Part shown: positions 12,782-24,427 of the stretch, piece by piece
Layout of the letters: every line of letters begins with the position of its first letter
Numbering within the stretch: the first letter of the stretch is position 1
Assembly (NCBI GenBank): GCA_035610365.1
Contig: CM069432.1
Span: 179,599,027-179,663,026, forward strand
Length of the DNA stretch: 64,000 nt
Origin: Aquatica leii
Taxonomy: Eukaryota > Arthropoda > Insecta > Coleoptera > Lampyridae
Reading direction: 5' to 3'
The notes under the pieces: model-generated
Database searches by the model: none
The model's input: the letters and a program-made list of their open reading frames with translations, nothing else
Told to the model about the DNA's origin: nothing
Position numbers and translations under genes: made by a program

Positions 12782-12960
12782 AGTAATTTTGTTAATTAAT
12801 CTGTTACGCTAAATTGATTTTGTACGCTTGAACGCTTCATCAAACATGTCTTTAGTATATAAGCTCCAGTAGTTTCTAAGTTTGTTAGTATTCACCTGCT
12901 GACGATTGCACATACCACAGCAATCGAAACGTTGTGTATATCCATTTCAAAATAATAAAC
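12782..12960 (+). mobile_element. Solo terminal repeat of a second Penelope-like family, inside the hAT gene
   Basis: About 180 bp unrelated to transposase interrupts the hAT reading between an EPLKQLKLY block and the QQNVITSHQATLF block. Its right half has a hammerhead-like core: CTGACGA at 12,899-12,905, a TTGC/GCAA stem and GAAACGTTG from 12,926. A TATATAAGC-type block lies upstream. This resembles the Penelope terminal repeats elsewhere in the window but is a different sequence family. Exact borders and target duplication are not clear. Confidence 0.5.
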
Positions 12961-14694
12961 AATGAAAGTTCAGCAGAATGTTATTACTTCGCATCAAGCA
13001 ACATTGTTTAATACATTCAAACAAACCTTAGAAGCAAGTCTAGAACTCAAAACTATTGATGCTGTTCATAAAAAAAATCGAGAAACTGAAAGAAAAAATG
13101 GAATGATATTTTGCATCGCTTATTGGACATCACCATGTTTTTAGCAAGACAAAACCTACCTTTTCCAGGTCACAGAGAGCATCAATTTTCCACCAACAGG
13201 CGAAACTTTTTTGAGTTAGTTGAGCTAATCTCACACTACGACCCTGTCTTAAGGGAGCATTTAATGAGAATCCAGCAGAGCACATCAGGAAATATGATAT
13301 CGTATCTCTGACCTAAAATTCAGAACGAGTTTATTTGTCTCTTAGGAGATACTGTGAAGCAAAGAATCATTGAAGACATTAAGAAAGCGAAATATTACGG
13401 AATAATATTTGATAGTACACCTGATGCATCTCAGCAAGATCAATTACGCGAGATTATTAGATATGTCTACATTGAAAATGGAAAAGTAGAAGTTAGAGAA
13501 TCGTTTTTGGGATTTTTTTTCTTGTTGGAAAGAAAGCTATTGACGTGACACAAGAAATTTTAAATGTCATTAATGCAGAAGGATTGGACATAAACTTATG
13601 TCGAAGTCAGGGCTACGATAACGCCTCCACTATGGCAGGTGTTCATTCTGGGGTACAAGCCCGGATACAGCAAGTGAATAAAAAAGCTTTATTTGTACCT
13701 TGCGCTAATCACTCGCTTAACTTATGCGGGGTGCACGCATTTGGAAGCGTTCCAACATGTGTAACACTAGAGAGCGTTTACAATTTCTTTTCTTCGTCGA
13801 CTCACAGGTGGGATATATTATCAGAGACTGTAGGGGTAACCGTAAAAAGGCTGTCGGGAACAAGATGGAGTGAGCAATATGATCCAGTAAAACCTGTGAT
13901 GAAACATTTTGACAAATTAGTGTAGAAAAGTTGTGTGATTCAACATAATGTAGAGACGAGACGTTCAGCTCAAATTGTGATGAAAAACATTTCTCGGTTA
14001 CCTTTAATTGTGGTATAACATTCTTGAGGAGGTAAATCATATCAAAAGTACTTGCAGACTGAAGAAATTACATTGGATAAAATTGTACAAAAATTAGTTG
14101 CTTTAACACTATTTTTGGAAGAGAGCCGAGACGAACTGGTTGAAAAAGCATTAATATTTTCTACCAAAACTTGTGATGAAATGGGCATACCTATTGAGAA
14201 ATTAGGGCGAAGAAGATTTAGGAAGATGATGGCAGGAGAAAATGAAAGAGATGAAGCCTTGACATTAAAACAAGAGTTAAGAAGATGCATATTTCAGTGT
14301 ATCGACACTTTCTATCAAGAACTAACAACAAGGACAGAATCAGTGCAAAAAATATATGACAAATTTGCAACCGTTCTGTCATTGCACCTTATCAAAACAG
14401 ACATTGTAGAGCTTCCAAAGTTAATTTACGTCTAGCAGAAACTTTTGATGAAACAGAAGGAAATGAACTCTTATCAGAAATTAAACGGTTAAGACGTCAT
14501 CTTCAAGCAGCAAAAGTTGAAAAAGACGAAGCCAAAAAGTGGTCTGCATTAAAAATGTTGAAGTTTATTGTGGAAATGGACTTTCAAGAATCAGTCCCTA
14601 ACTTATATTTGGCACTAAAAATGTTTCTAGCAGTGTGTGTTTTAGTTGCTTCTTGTGAGAGAAGCTTATCAAAGTTAAAATTAATTAAGGCTGT

Positions 14695-14960
14695 ATGCCC
14701 GGCCTGAAAATCGTTTTTTCCATTTCCTGAGTTTATCTTTGAATGAAAAATTTTGATGTTTACATGATAATTCATAAAAAAAATTGCTGCAAAGGGGTAA
14801 AGAGCCCATTTTTTTGAAATTGTCTTTAAGGCTTTAAAAATAAACAAAAAATTTTGATTTTCGAAAATATGGGCCTTTACCCCCCATTTTAGAGATCGTA
14901 AGAACATGTAACATTTTGATTTTTTGCGACCAGGAAATGGAAAACAAAATTGAATTTATA
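14695..14960. repeat. Foldback segment interrupting the hAT gene
   Basis: GGGGTAAAGAGCCCAT (14,794-14,809) faces ATGGGCCTTTACCCC (14,869-14,883). An outer pair, TTTTTTCCATTTCCTG near 14,715 and CAGGAAATGGAAAAC near 14,932, extends the stem. The rest of the insertion up to about 15,955 is AT-rich and has no gene. The small minus-strand frames at 14,584-15,080 are by-products of this structure. Confidence 0.55.
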
Positions 14961-16294
14961 TCGCTGCGTTTCCTGAAATCTAAGTTTGATACATGGTACG
15001 GTTTTGAGCGATGGAAGGATGGAACTCCGCCTATTGACATTAGCACGTTTCGCAGTCGCAAGCGTTTCTACAGTAAGCATATCTGGTAATGTATATATCT
15101 ATAGAATGTCTTGATAAGAATAAAATTTTAAATTCTCTTTCGTTAAATTACATATGGTATGTACTTACTATTTATAAATTTCTAGTGTGACGATCTCTTC
15201 TGCTCGATAAATGTACATTTAAATTTACTCTATTATAAGATTTTGGCATTATAGATTTTGTTAAATTGTAAATACTAAGCTAATCTAAAGTTCCCACTAA
15301 AACGCACGTACTGCTTTTATACACATTTACTTCATATATATAAATTTTCTCTGTTTGTTTACAGATACAAAAAGATGATAGTTTCTGGTCTTGTATGAAA
15401 CCCTAATCGACGGACTTTTATTTATAGTACATTATGCCTTCATTAGCATTGAAGGAAAATAGTTTCAATTACATTTGTAATTTTTTACATTTTTAAAAAG
15501 TATCTATGATTATTAGTATTATTTTTATTAAATTGTTCCAGGTGCTCTTTTAGTATTATATGGAATCATATATGGAAGTAAATATTTCTACAGAAACAAA
15601 AAAATGATTTTAATAAATGAAAAGCAATATTTTTATTATTATTTTGTCTCAAAATTTTCTTATCATTGTAAGCAACGTATACTAACTTTTGTTATGTAAA
15701 TATAGTATGACCTCATAAACATCATCAAATTGTTTAGTTATCTCAAATTTGCAATTTCACCATAATAAAGAGTACGGATTTGTAGTCCACGTGGACTTAA
15801 AGAATGCCAGTCAAAGTGTCGAAGCACCAATCGTGGGTAATACTAATCCCATAAATTATCAGTAACGCAACCGCGACTAAATATTTCCTACTCTTTCTTC
15901 TTTCATTACATTAAAAGTATGTAACCATATCTCTAAACATATGTGAAAGTTTAAATAATTGAACAAATTAATGCAACGCCCATCTCAAAACAAATCTGAA
16001 TTAAACCGGGAGTATAGCCTTAAAAGCTATTTCCGAATAACAATGAGCCAAGTACGAGTTAATGGTTTGGCTGTCCTTTCCATTGAATGTGCAGCAGCTA
16101 AAAGAATCAATTTTGATCAAGCTATAAAAGCATTTTCAGAACTCAAATCCCGTAAAAGACAGTTTTTGCTTTTTTTATTGACAGAAAAGTTAAAAACCTT
16201 TTTATAATAAGTACCTACTAATAAGCTTTTTTATATATTTGTTTGCATTAAATGCTTGTCGACTACGTGTAAGTTTTTTTTTATAATTAAAAAA

Positions 16295-16457
16295 ATTTCT
16301 GTGGCCGTTATAATTAACTTGTAAAGCTGGCGGTACGTTGCTGTTGTGATCAACTCAAAGAGTGGCCGTGGTGAACATGGTGGCCGTTATGATGAAGTAT
16401 TATTAGTTGCTGTTATGAAATAGCAAAAACTGAGGTGGCCGTTGTGATCAGGTCCCG
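16295..16457. repeat. Right inverted end: GGCCGTTATGATCA-type repeat array
   Basis: This is the reverse complement of the repeat array at 7,740-8,090, with units GTGGCCGTTATAATTAACTT, GGCCGTTATGATGAAG and GGTGGCCGTTGTGATCAGG. It ends at GGTCCC just before the TGTATT flank. Confidence 0.75.
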
Positions 16458-16463
16458 TGTATT

Positions 16464-18096
16464 GTACGAATCAGCTTATAACTGGGATGTATCTACCACT
16501 ACCGACCGGGTCCAATTAACGAAAAATACGACTAGCTTTGATAGATCCATAAACTAAGTATTTGTAGACGAGTAACTTCAATTGAGAGAAAAGGAATAAC
16601 GTTTTAACTTTTCCCCACGACCGTTAGAGGCCACTATGTAATAATTATCGGTAAAAAATACAAACACAGCAAATTTTATTTCCCTCTTTTTCGTACCTTG
16701 AAGGCTAAAAACGCTGAATTGCATTTCTCGAATAAAATCGACTAAATATTGCAAGTTATTTTTACACGTGTTTGATTCTAACGTTTATTACTATTTAAAA
16801 ACTGAAGGTTTTCATATTCGTTTTAAAGAAAAGTTGTTACAATATTCACACGGTGTTGATTCGAATGAAACTGGAAGTTATTTATATTGTATTTGTGCAA
16901 ATAAAAAATGTTATATAAAATAAGTCGCTTTTTTTAACGCATAATTATAAAAAAGTGACAATTTTCATAACTATTCTTTCAAAAACAAGAAAACATTCAA
17001 AATAAACCATTGTAATAATAATGGGTGCTACCCACACATTAAATTTTAAAATACGCGCTATTTGATTTCCCCACAACCGTTGTAGGGCGCCATAAACTGT
17101 GTTCCAAGTTTATATACAGGAGATTCCCCTCTAAGTATATCTTCTCTCTGGATAGATCTTTTAATAGCACCGTCTCATATGATTTAAATGACGACAGAAT
17201 TATGTTCATATTGCATCTGTATTCTTTACTTCAGCTCCGGTTGATTTATATTGACTGCTATATGTTGCTAATAATTGTTTTAAATCACGAATACTTCAAC
17301 AAGCATTGTGACCTTGTATTCTTAATCGTTTTTTCGATGTACTAAAGCGATTTTATATTTGCTTATATTTCTGAAAGCATAAGTTTAATTTAATATCAAT
17401 AATTTCGTGTCAAATGTATCATTAGGAAAACATACAAATAATTATTGTCTTTATACAATCACCTCTTAAATTGTTTTGCATTTTTGTTTCGTTAATGATC
17501 TTACATTGTCATTACCGTTAAATAGAAGATTTTTGAATTATCAGAATAAATTGAAGTTGGATCGTAATATTTTTGATATAAATTTTGACCTTCATATAAA
17601 TACTTAATGTTATATGTACATGGGAATTTTTTCTTTTTCGATGTATGAAAATTCTTCATAATATACGTATCGAGACAACTAAATTTAATTAAAATTTGCT
17701 TTAGACGTTATAGTACTACGACGTCAAATTAAAAGATTTAATAAAATACCTAAGTTCTTTAAATGCGTTCGATTAAGATCTCTGAACTTTTTTCAATTGA
17801 CAGCCAATTCATCCATGTATAAGTTGAAATACACATGGCAAATTCACTTGTTGACCTTTCAACTTTATTATGAATGGTGAACAATGTGTGAAAGGACACT
17901 AACCTAAGTATTGTAATTATGAGTATGACTTTTTTGGACGAGGCAACTGGAAGTTTATTATCATCACTTAAGATACTGAAGTTAACAACCTTATACATAT
18001 CGAACTAATAAAAACAATTGTTACAAAGATATCACGATAATTAAAATAATCTAGTTATTGAGTTCGTTTAATCAACGTTATTTTTATTTTTTCCAG
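16464..18096 (+). other. Sequence upstream of the ABCG gene, probably intron or 5' region
   Basis: AT-rich, with no transposon signature. It ends in a good splice acceptor (pyrimidine-rich TTTTTTCCAG at 18,087-18,096). The first visible ABCG exon opens in the middle of a codon, so at least one coding exon lies upstream. I could not identify it here; the intron may reach back across the transposons. Confidence 0.5.
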
Positions 18097-20692
18097 TGGA
18101 TCACAAACTACCATTTGCAATGGCTCGATTACGACTACAATTAATGGAAGCGGGTTAAAGAAAGTGCCCAATGCTAGTCCTAATAATCAAAAAAGACCCA
18201 TGATCTCTTTGACACATTTACCCAAAAGGCCACCAGTGGACATTGAATTTGTAGATTTATCTTATAGTGTATCGGAAGGAAGGAAAAAAGGAATGAAAAA
18301 AATTTTACAAACGGTAAATGGTAAATTTAGATCTGGAGAATTAACTGCAATCATGGGGCCTTCTGGAGCTGGAAAAAGTACGTTCATGAACATCTTGGCT
18401 GGTTACAAGTAAGTATCAGTTTCCACTTAACTGTTACTGTATTTCATGATTATTCTTGGAGTTTTCATAAGTTATATCGTTGAAGAGTATGTTTGGATAG
18501 GTACTTCATTTGTTTTTAAATTTTATTTAACAGATAATTTTTCAGTATTGCTTATTTTTATAATGAAACATATTGTGAAGCACATTCATATGCTAAAACG
18601 ACGGAGTACCTGTGCTTGCATTAAATTGAAACGAATTGTTTCTTATTGATAATGTATTATTTTAGTAACTGTCAAATACGCATTTATTGTTGCTCAGAAC
18701 AAACCAATTAATTAAAATTTTGGGAATCTTTATTAGCACACACAAATACTTTCATAATTATAATTTTTGATACTTCCAAACGCAATACTATAATAATATC
18801 TAACTGCGTGTATTTAATTTTACAGAGTCTCTAACTTGGAAGGATCAATATTAATAAATGGAAAAGAACGAAATCTTCGCAGATTTAGAAAAATGTCTTG
18901 TTATATAATGCAGGATGACTGTTTGACTCCTAATTTGAAAGTTAAGGAAGCTTTGAGAGTTTCTGCTAACTTAAAATTAGGTAAGGATTTGACGGTAATC
19001 CAAAAAGAAGCAGTTATTGATGAAGTCATTGAAGCGTTAAACCTCAGTGATTGTACAAATACTATGACTAGTAGTATATCGGGCGGTCAAAGAAAACGTC
19101 TATCTATAGCTTTAGAACTTGTTAATAACCCTCCAGTCATGTTCTTTGATGAACCAACCAGTGGATTAGATAGTTCTTCGTGCTTTCAGTGCATTTCGTT
19201 GTTGAAGTCTTTAGCGAGGGGAGGAAGAACTATTATTTGTACAATTCACCAACCGTCCGCTAGAATTTTTGAAATGTTTGATTATTTGTATATGCTAACT
19301 GAAGGAAGTTGTATCTATAAAGGCGTAGTAATGGGATTAGTTCCTTTTCTATCATCAATAGGACTACAATGTCCTAGCTATCATAATCCTGCCGATTACG
19401 GTAAGTTCTTTCATACAAAAAATTTCACAAATACATCGATTTCTTTTAGTGTTAGAAGTTGCTTGTGGAGAACACGGAGATTATCTTCAAAAGTTAATAA
19501 CTGCAGTAAATACTGGTAAATGTGATAGCTATCAGAGAACACCGGATAATGGTGTAATTGCAACTACGATTACTAATGATATCGCTAAAGAAACAATGCA
19601 ATTAAAATCAACTACTTCTAAGCAAACCCTTCCTCTTCCTAACGGGATTAGCAAACAAACGCCGATGAGTTCAAACGCAACATGTACAACTGCACTATTG
19701 GATTCAACTGAAAATTTGAAAATGTCCGAAAATATGGCAACCTTTCCTATATCCAGCTGGTTGCAATTTTGGATTTTGCTTAAACGCACTGCATTTACCA
19801 CACTTAGAGATACACAATTAACTACAATGAGATTAGCTGCATATTTTGCAATTGGGTGTTTGTTAGGAGTAATTTATTACGACATTGGCGATGAGGCATC
19901 AAAAGTAATGAGCAATGCCGGATTGATCTTTTTTACTATAATGTTTGTAACGTTTTCAGCTATGATGCCAACGATATTAACATGTAAGTATGATTACTGA
20001 TAGAAGACACCATTTTTAATGTAACAACTTTTAGTTCCTTTAGAGATGTCGGTGTTCATAAGGGAGCACCTGAATTACTGGTATTCAATTAAAGCGTATT
20101 ACTTCGCGAAAACAGTTGCGGACATTCCATTTCAAGTAAATACTATTGTACAATTACGATAAATGATTTGACGATTAATTTTCAGCTTTTACTCACGATT
20201 TGTTATATGATGAGCGTATATTATATAACGTCACAGCCAATGGAACCTATGAGATTTTGTATGGCTCTTTTAATCGCCGTTTTAACAGCTTTAGTATCGC
20301 AAAGCATTGGCCTTCTTGTAGGTGCAGCTTTCAATGTAGAAGGTGGTGTTTTTATAGGTCCAATAGTGACGATCCCTATGGTATTATTATCTGGTTTCTT
20401 CGTAAAACTAAATGATCTTCCCGTATATATACGGTGGCTGCCTTATGGTAGCTTTATGAAATATAGTTTTGAAGGTATTATGATTGCGATTTATGGTTTA
20501 AATAGACCAAAAATGCATTGTAGTAAAACGCTGTGTATATTTAAATCGCCTAAAAAGTTCTTAGATGAATTGTCGTTGAAGGACGATATAAATACTTATT
20601 TAATAGATGTAGGAGTACTGACTGGCATATTTATTTTTATTAGAATATGTTTGTTTTTTGTGCTAAGGTTGAAAATACTTGCCAACCGATAA
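18097..20692 (+). CDS. ABCG1/ABCG4-like half-transporter, five exons, N-terminal exon missing
   Basis: Exons read 18,097-18,408, 18,826-19,400, 19,450-19,983, 20,035-20,135 and 20,186-20,692 (TAA). All introns are GT-AG and the phases match, giving about 675 residues. The ATP-binding domain comes first: Walker [10 protein letters not shown] (residues ~87-95), MQDD Q-loop (~130), signature ISGGQ (~188), Walker [13 protein letters not shown] (~208) and switch TIHQPS (~245). A variable linker follows, then an ABC2-type membrane domain of about six helices (~390-670) with [21 protein letters not shown] and the extracellular-loop cysteines near the C-terminus. This nucleotide-binding-first order is the ABCG type. 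Family members pair up and export lipids or sterols; the substrate here is unknown. The [16 protein letters not shown] junction confirms the 49-bp intron 3. The first base (18,097) completes a codon from an unseen upstream exon. All motifs are intact, so it is likely functional. Confidence 0.93.
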
Positions 20693-22353
20693 AAAAATTA
20701 ATAACAATTACAATCATGTGATAGTATTAGTTTTAGCTGCATGTGATATTTAATTAAATTTATTAGATCATTTTTTAAAGTAATTATTTTATCTAGTATT
20801 TTGCATATGTATTTAATATAATTTAGCATATTGTGCTTGTTGTTCAGGTAGATTTTACAGTTTGTGACTAATTACTTATAAATGAATATTGTAAACTATA
20901 AATATTTTCTTCCTTGCACAACATTCACGCTCATTTGCCGTTTGTTTTAAATCTTTTGTATTAATATGTAAAATACTTCTAAAACACATTCCATCAGTGT
21001 CTATAGAATGCAATATGTAACATCAGTATTTATATAAGCAAACATTTACAAAAATTAGCCTTGAAGGTAATAGTGTATATTCTACTATAAATATATAAAT
21101 TAAAGCGTTGTACTATTAGGCAACGAAAAAACGATTTTCAGAAACAAATCTTGTTTTACTTTGTGAAAAACTGCAGATTTGCTCACACATTTGCATAATT
21201 AATAGGTAATCGGTAATTTTTATTAAATGTAAGATTGCATTTTAGATAGCTATTTGTTGTATTGTGGCATTGTTTTTTTTACAATTTATCAAAATAAAAG
21301 ACTCGTAATCCATACACGTTATTAATAATTTCGTTTTAACTAGATCGCGAGTGTTAAAGAGAAGGTGTATACTTTGCAATGTCTAATTGGATACTAAACG
21401 ACCTTGTGGTTTGCTCTAAAAAAACTAATTTGAGAAAGCATTTTATAAGGTGAATTAAAATGTGGTACTCTACTCCTCACTTTAAAAAAAAACAAAATCG
21501 TTTATGATAAGTGAAAAGTGGTATATAAAATTTTAGTAACTTATAAATATATTTGTACATTATATACTCTTTGGTTTATTCATAGTTTATATTCATGCGC
21601 GAAACTAGACATCAAGGGTAGGGGGGGGGGCTAGGTCCCATTGTATAAAGATATTATGTGTCAGTTATATCTTTCTTTTGGGTGGCCTAGAGAAGTTTGG
21701 GAGGTGCCCGGCTCATCCAGGCCCCCCTGTTGTTTATATTATAGAATTGTTTTATACAATTTTATATTTTAGCGATATACTAAATTGACACTTGTTAAAT
21801 ACAATTTACAACTAATAAAATTAAGCATAAATGAAACAACGTTGGCGTATACCATGGTCTTCATAACGCAAATCAAGCACATTATCTAAACCTTAGATAA
21901 ATAAACGATTACAATGCAGCGGTGTGTCATCTTGAAGAAACCACATGTCGACGTAGATTCAAAGCAACTTCTTTCAATAGTTGTGTCAACCGAATTAGAA
22001 AAAAAAGAGATAATCACTTCCAGTAAATCGGTTTCGCAACGCAAACAGACCAAAATGTTGTCCGTTTACCAGTCCGGCCCAAACGTTTATCGAAAATATG
22101 TGCTGGAAATGAATGCGACTAACAACGTGGATTTTTGACAGCCCTACAGCCCAGATATATTGAATAGTGAGAGGAAGAAGCAAATAGCAGACATCGTATA
22201 TGTAAATGCGAGACGGAAACGCAGCCATGAAAGACGAAGTTTGACTCACTTTGTTATTATGATGGTCATTGCGTAGGCGTATAGTTTGTAGACAGCGTGT
22301 TTGAACTTCGGTTAATATTATTGGTGTAAATATTATATATAAATCTTACTAAG
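20693..22353. other. 3' flank of the ABCG gene and spacer
   Basis: AT-rich downstream sequence with AATAAA at 21,293-21,298 as one candidate poly-A signal. A run of about eleven G with a GC-rich patch (about 21,619-21,730) suggests an old MITE scrap. A 74-residue frame at 21,914-22,138 (start MQRCVILKKPHVDV) has no family motif I recognise and is not called. Confidence 0.4.
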
Positions 22354-23767
22354 TACTATCGTTGACTGAAGAAATGTATAAAGACTCGCAAGGCTCATGC
22401 TAAAAATCGTACCGTATTACTATCTCACTTTTGTGGCTCTCTGCACCCCGCTGCCTACAAACTTCACTCTTGGATAGTCGCGACACTGTTGTTTTCAACG
22501 CAAACTAAAAAGATAACACTGGAATGCTTGGAAAGTAATATGATAACTCTTCAAAATAATCGTTTGTTGTATTTACTAGATACCGTTGACTGATATAAAA
22601 TGTTTTGAGTAAACTATACGTTTACCAGAGTTTGGTTTTGTTTTTTCTCTGCTGTTTTAATTTACTTTACAATATTTTATACTTTTTTTTCAAAAAAGCT
22701 TTGGTAGGAGATTCCATTTATAAAATTCGATAACTTAGTTCTATATTATAAATAGTGGTGGGCGATACGATACATCGAATCGAATATCGATATATCGAAG
22801 TATCGATGCGTATCGGAATATCGATATGGATCGGAGTATCGCTACGATCGAAATATCAGTACGTATCGAAATATCGATACGTATCGAAATATCGATACGT
22901 ATCGATATATCGATAGACGACCCAGGCCTAATATAAAGTAGGAATGGTGATTTAAATCATTAAAAATCGATTTTTGTACTCTAATAAAGCGATTTTTACA
23001 ATCGATTTTTCTAGCCAATTTTTTTTAATTAATTGATTCAAAAATGGAATCGATCGAACATCGCTTTATGGAACTATAATTATTCTGCAATCAACAAAAA
23101 TGTAAAAACAAAAAACTCATAAGTAAATAATCAAATCGCCAAGTGAACAATAATTTAAAATAGCAGATTACAAATTCAAAACCGCCGGCGGTAATTTGAT
23201 ACTTGCACAAGAAGCAAAACAGAATCTTTATGTTTATAAATGTATATAACTGTTTTATCGTGTTTTGCAGTTGATAATATTCTTTAAAAGGTGACTACAA
23301 AAGCGATTACCAAATCGGTTTTCCGTTCAATTAAAACTTTTTAACTTGGTTTGCTAATAAAAATTACACCAATTTTCAATAAAATTGTGAATTTGAAACG
23401 GCGTTTTAGTTTTTTTTATTAGGTGTAGCACACCGATACATCGCAAGTTGGTCCCCTAATTCATAAAAAATAAACTAGAATTCCCATCATTAATGGTATC
23501 TCTTGGTAGATGTTTGGGTAAACCCGATTTATTTAAATCGTTTGTTAAATCATCGTCCTTGGAACTGCAAAGAGAGCGGTATGACTAAGCGTAGCCACTG
23601 CTCGATGCGTATACATACAATGCAAACACTACAATTTCTAGCAATGAACTAAAAATCTCGGATCCTAAATATACGGTGGCGCCCCCTATATCTCGGATCC
23701 TGCGGTGACTACGATTTTTACCATAAGGCTGCGAGTCTTTATACATTTCTTCAGTCAACGGTACTAT
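22354..23767. mobile_element. Inverted-ended DNA element of 1.4 kb, no coding region
   Basis: A 58-bp arm at 22,354-22,411 (GTTGACTGAAGAAATGTATA then AAGACTCGC) is mirrored at 23,710-23,767 with few mismatches. The interior holds a TATCGATA-rich array (22,757-22,920), ATCGATTTTT-rich DNA (22,944-23,060) and a doubled CTCGGATCCT motif (about 23,658 and 23,692). No transposase is present. The array and the GTGATTTAAATC end could be separate nested MITEs. Confidence 0.6.
22757..22920. repeat. Tandem array of a palindromic TATCGATA-type unit
   Basis: Roughly 18-bp units of the form CGTATCGAAATATCGATA are repeated about eight times with drift, starting with GGTGGGCGATACGATAC. The last units are nearly identical. 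The array is rich in short palindromes, as in some insect hAT subterminal regions. Confidence 0.75.
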
Positions 23768-24427
23768 ACAAATATATGAATGTAAAAATCTATATTGTGT
23801 GATTGTTTTTCAAGTTAGTTTCTTTTTGCGATAGCACGTTGCTGTCAAACAGTAAACAATCATTCGTCGTATGCAATGGCCATCCCGGTCACACAAGTAG
23901 AGTATTTATGCCTTTACAGGTAAACGTTGCTTCATCAGTCGCCAATACAATTGATTAATGCAAAATATTGTCAAACTACTTCTCAGATTTCACATTTCTT
24001 TTTCCTGCATTAAATTTTACAAATAAAGTCATCTATAACATCGTCAGTATTTTGTAATACAAATAAGTTTGACAGTAAACTAAACAAACTTATATTTATA
24101 AATTTTAATTAACACTTAAACTGCCGGGCCATATTCGGTAATCGGGTCCGTGGGGCCAAATGGCTTTGTGAACTTTTTTCATCGTCGAATGTTACAAAAT
24201 AGACTTTGATGATGATGCAGACTCCAAAAAGTTTTTTATTATTGTATTTGGAGGTGTGCATAATATGTATGCACGCGACGTACGCTATATCTGGATGGTC
24301 GTACGCTGTGTGCATACATTGTATGCACAGCTAATTGTGCACAGGCGCATGCGTATCGATATGCAGCAAATGCAAATGGTGTCGTACACGTTGTGTTGAA
24401 CTGCAGCAGTCCTCGTTATATTGTAGT

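Larger units (their letters stand above)
12180..16207 (+). pseudogene. hAT transposase (ZMYM-like: TTF zinc finger, DUF4371-like core, dimerisation domain), broken
   Basis: Colinear blocks in several frames rebuild the order of a zinc-finger-MYM-like hAT transposase. An N-terminal helical region and a TTF-type zinc finger with the LFCFCCRLF block lie at 12,190-12,570. FLARQNLPFPGHRE is at 13,135-13,180; IQNEFI and IIFDSTPDASQQDQL are at 13,320-13,445. QGYDNASTMAGVHSGVQARI, VPCANHSLNLCGVHA and STHRWDIL are at 13,545-13,830. A helical region (14,050-14,435) and ASCERSLSKLKLIK (14,650-14,690) follow. The C-terminal dimerisation part (NGLAVLSIE) lies at 15,959-16,207. The frame is broken by many indels, by a Penelope-like terminal repeat at about 12,782-12,960, and by roughly 1.25 kb of foldback and AT-rich DNA between 14,695 and 15,955. 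It cannot make an active transposase. Confidence 0.85.
7740..16457 (+). mobile_element. 8.7-kb hAT-type DNA transposon with long repeat-filled inverted ends
   Basis: The left end (from 7,740) and the reverse complement of the right end (up to about 16,457) align closely. Both begin GGA(T/C)C then TGAT, followed by CGG(T/C)CACCTC(A/G)GTTT, a TGCTATTT block, ACTATTAATA-like text and several ATCATAACGGCCACC units. The flanks share TGTATT (7,734-7,739 and 16,458-16,463). An 8-bp reading, CATGTATT against CGTGTATT, fits a hAT target duplication with one mismatch. Inside, at 12.2-16.2 kb, is a broken hAT transposase. The remaining interior holds further inverted pairs and inserted repeats. That the transposase belongs to these ends is inferred from position; no intact copy is available for comparison. 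Confidence 0.6.

Noticed and set aside
18446..18649. 67-residue + frame between ABCG exons
   Set aside because: Lies inside intron 1 of the visible gene, which has clear GT-AG borders and matching phase.
21914..22138. 74-residue frame MQRCVILKKPHVDV
   Set aside because: Reads smoothly but has no recognisable motif, splice context or neighbour support.
22757..22920. CRISPR-like array from regularly spaced repeats
   Set aside because: Units are contiguous and palindromic with no unique spacers, and the genome is eukaryotic.
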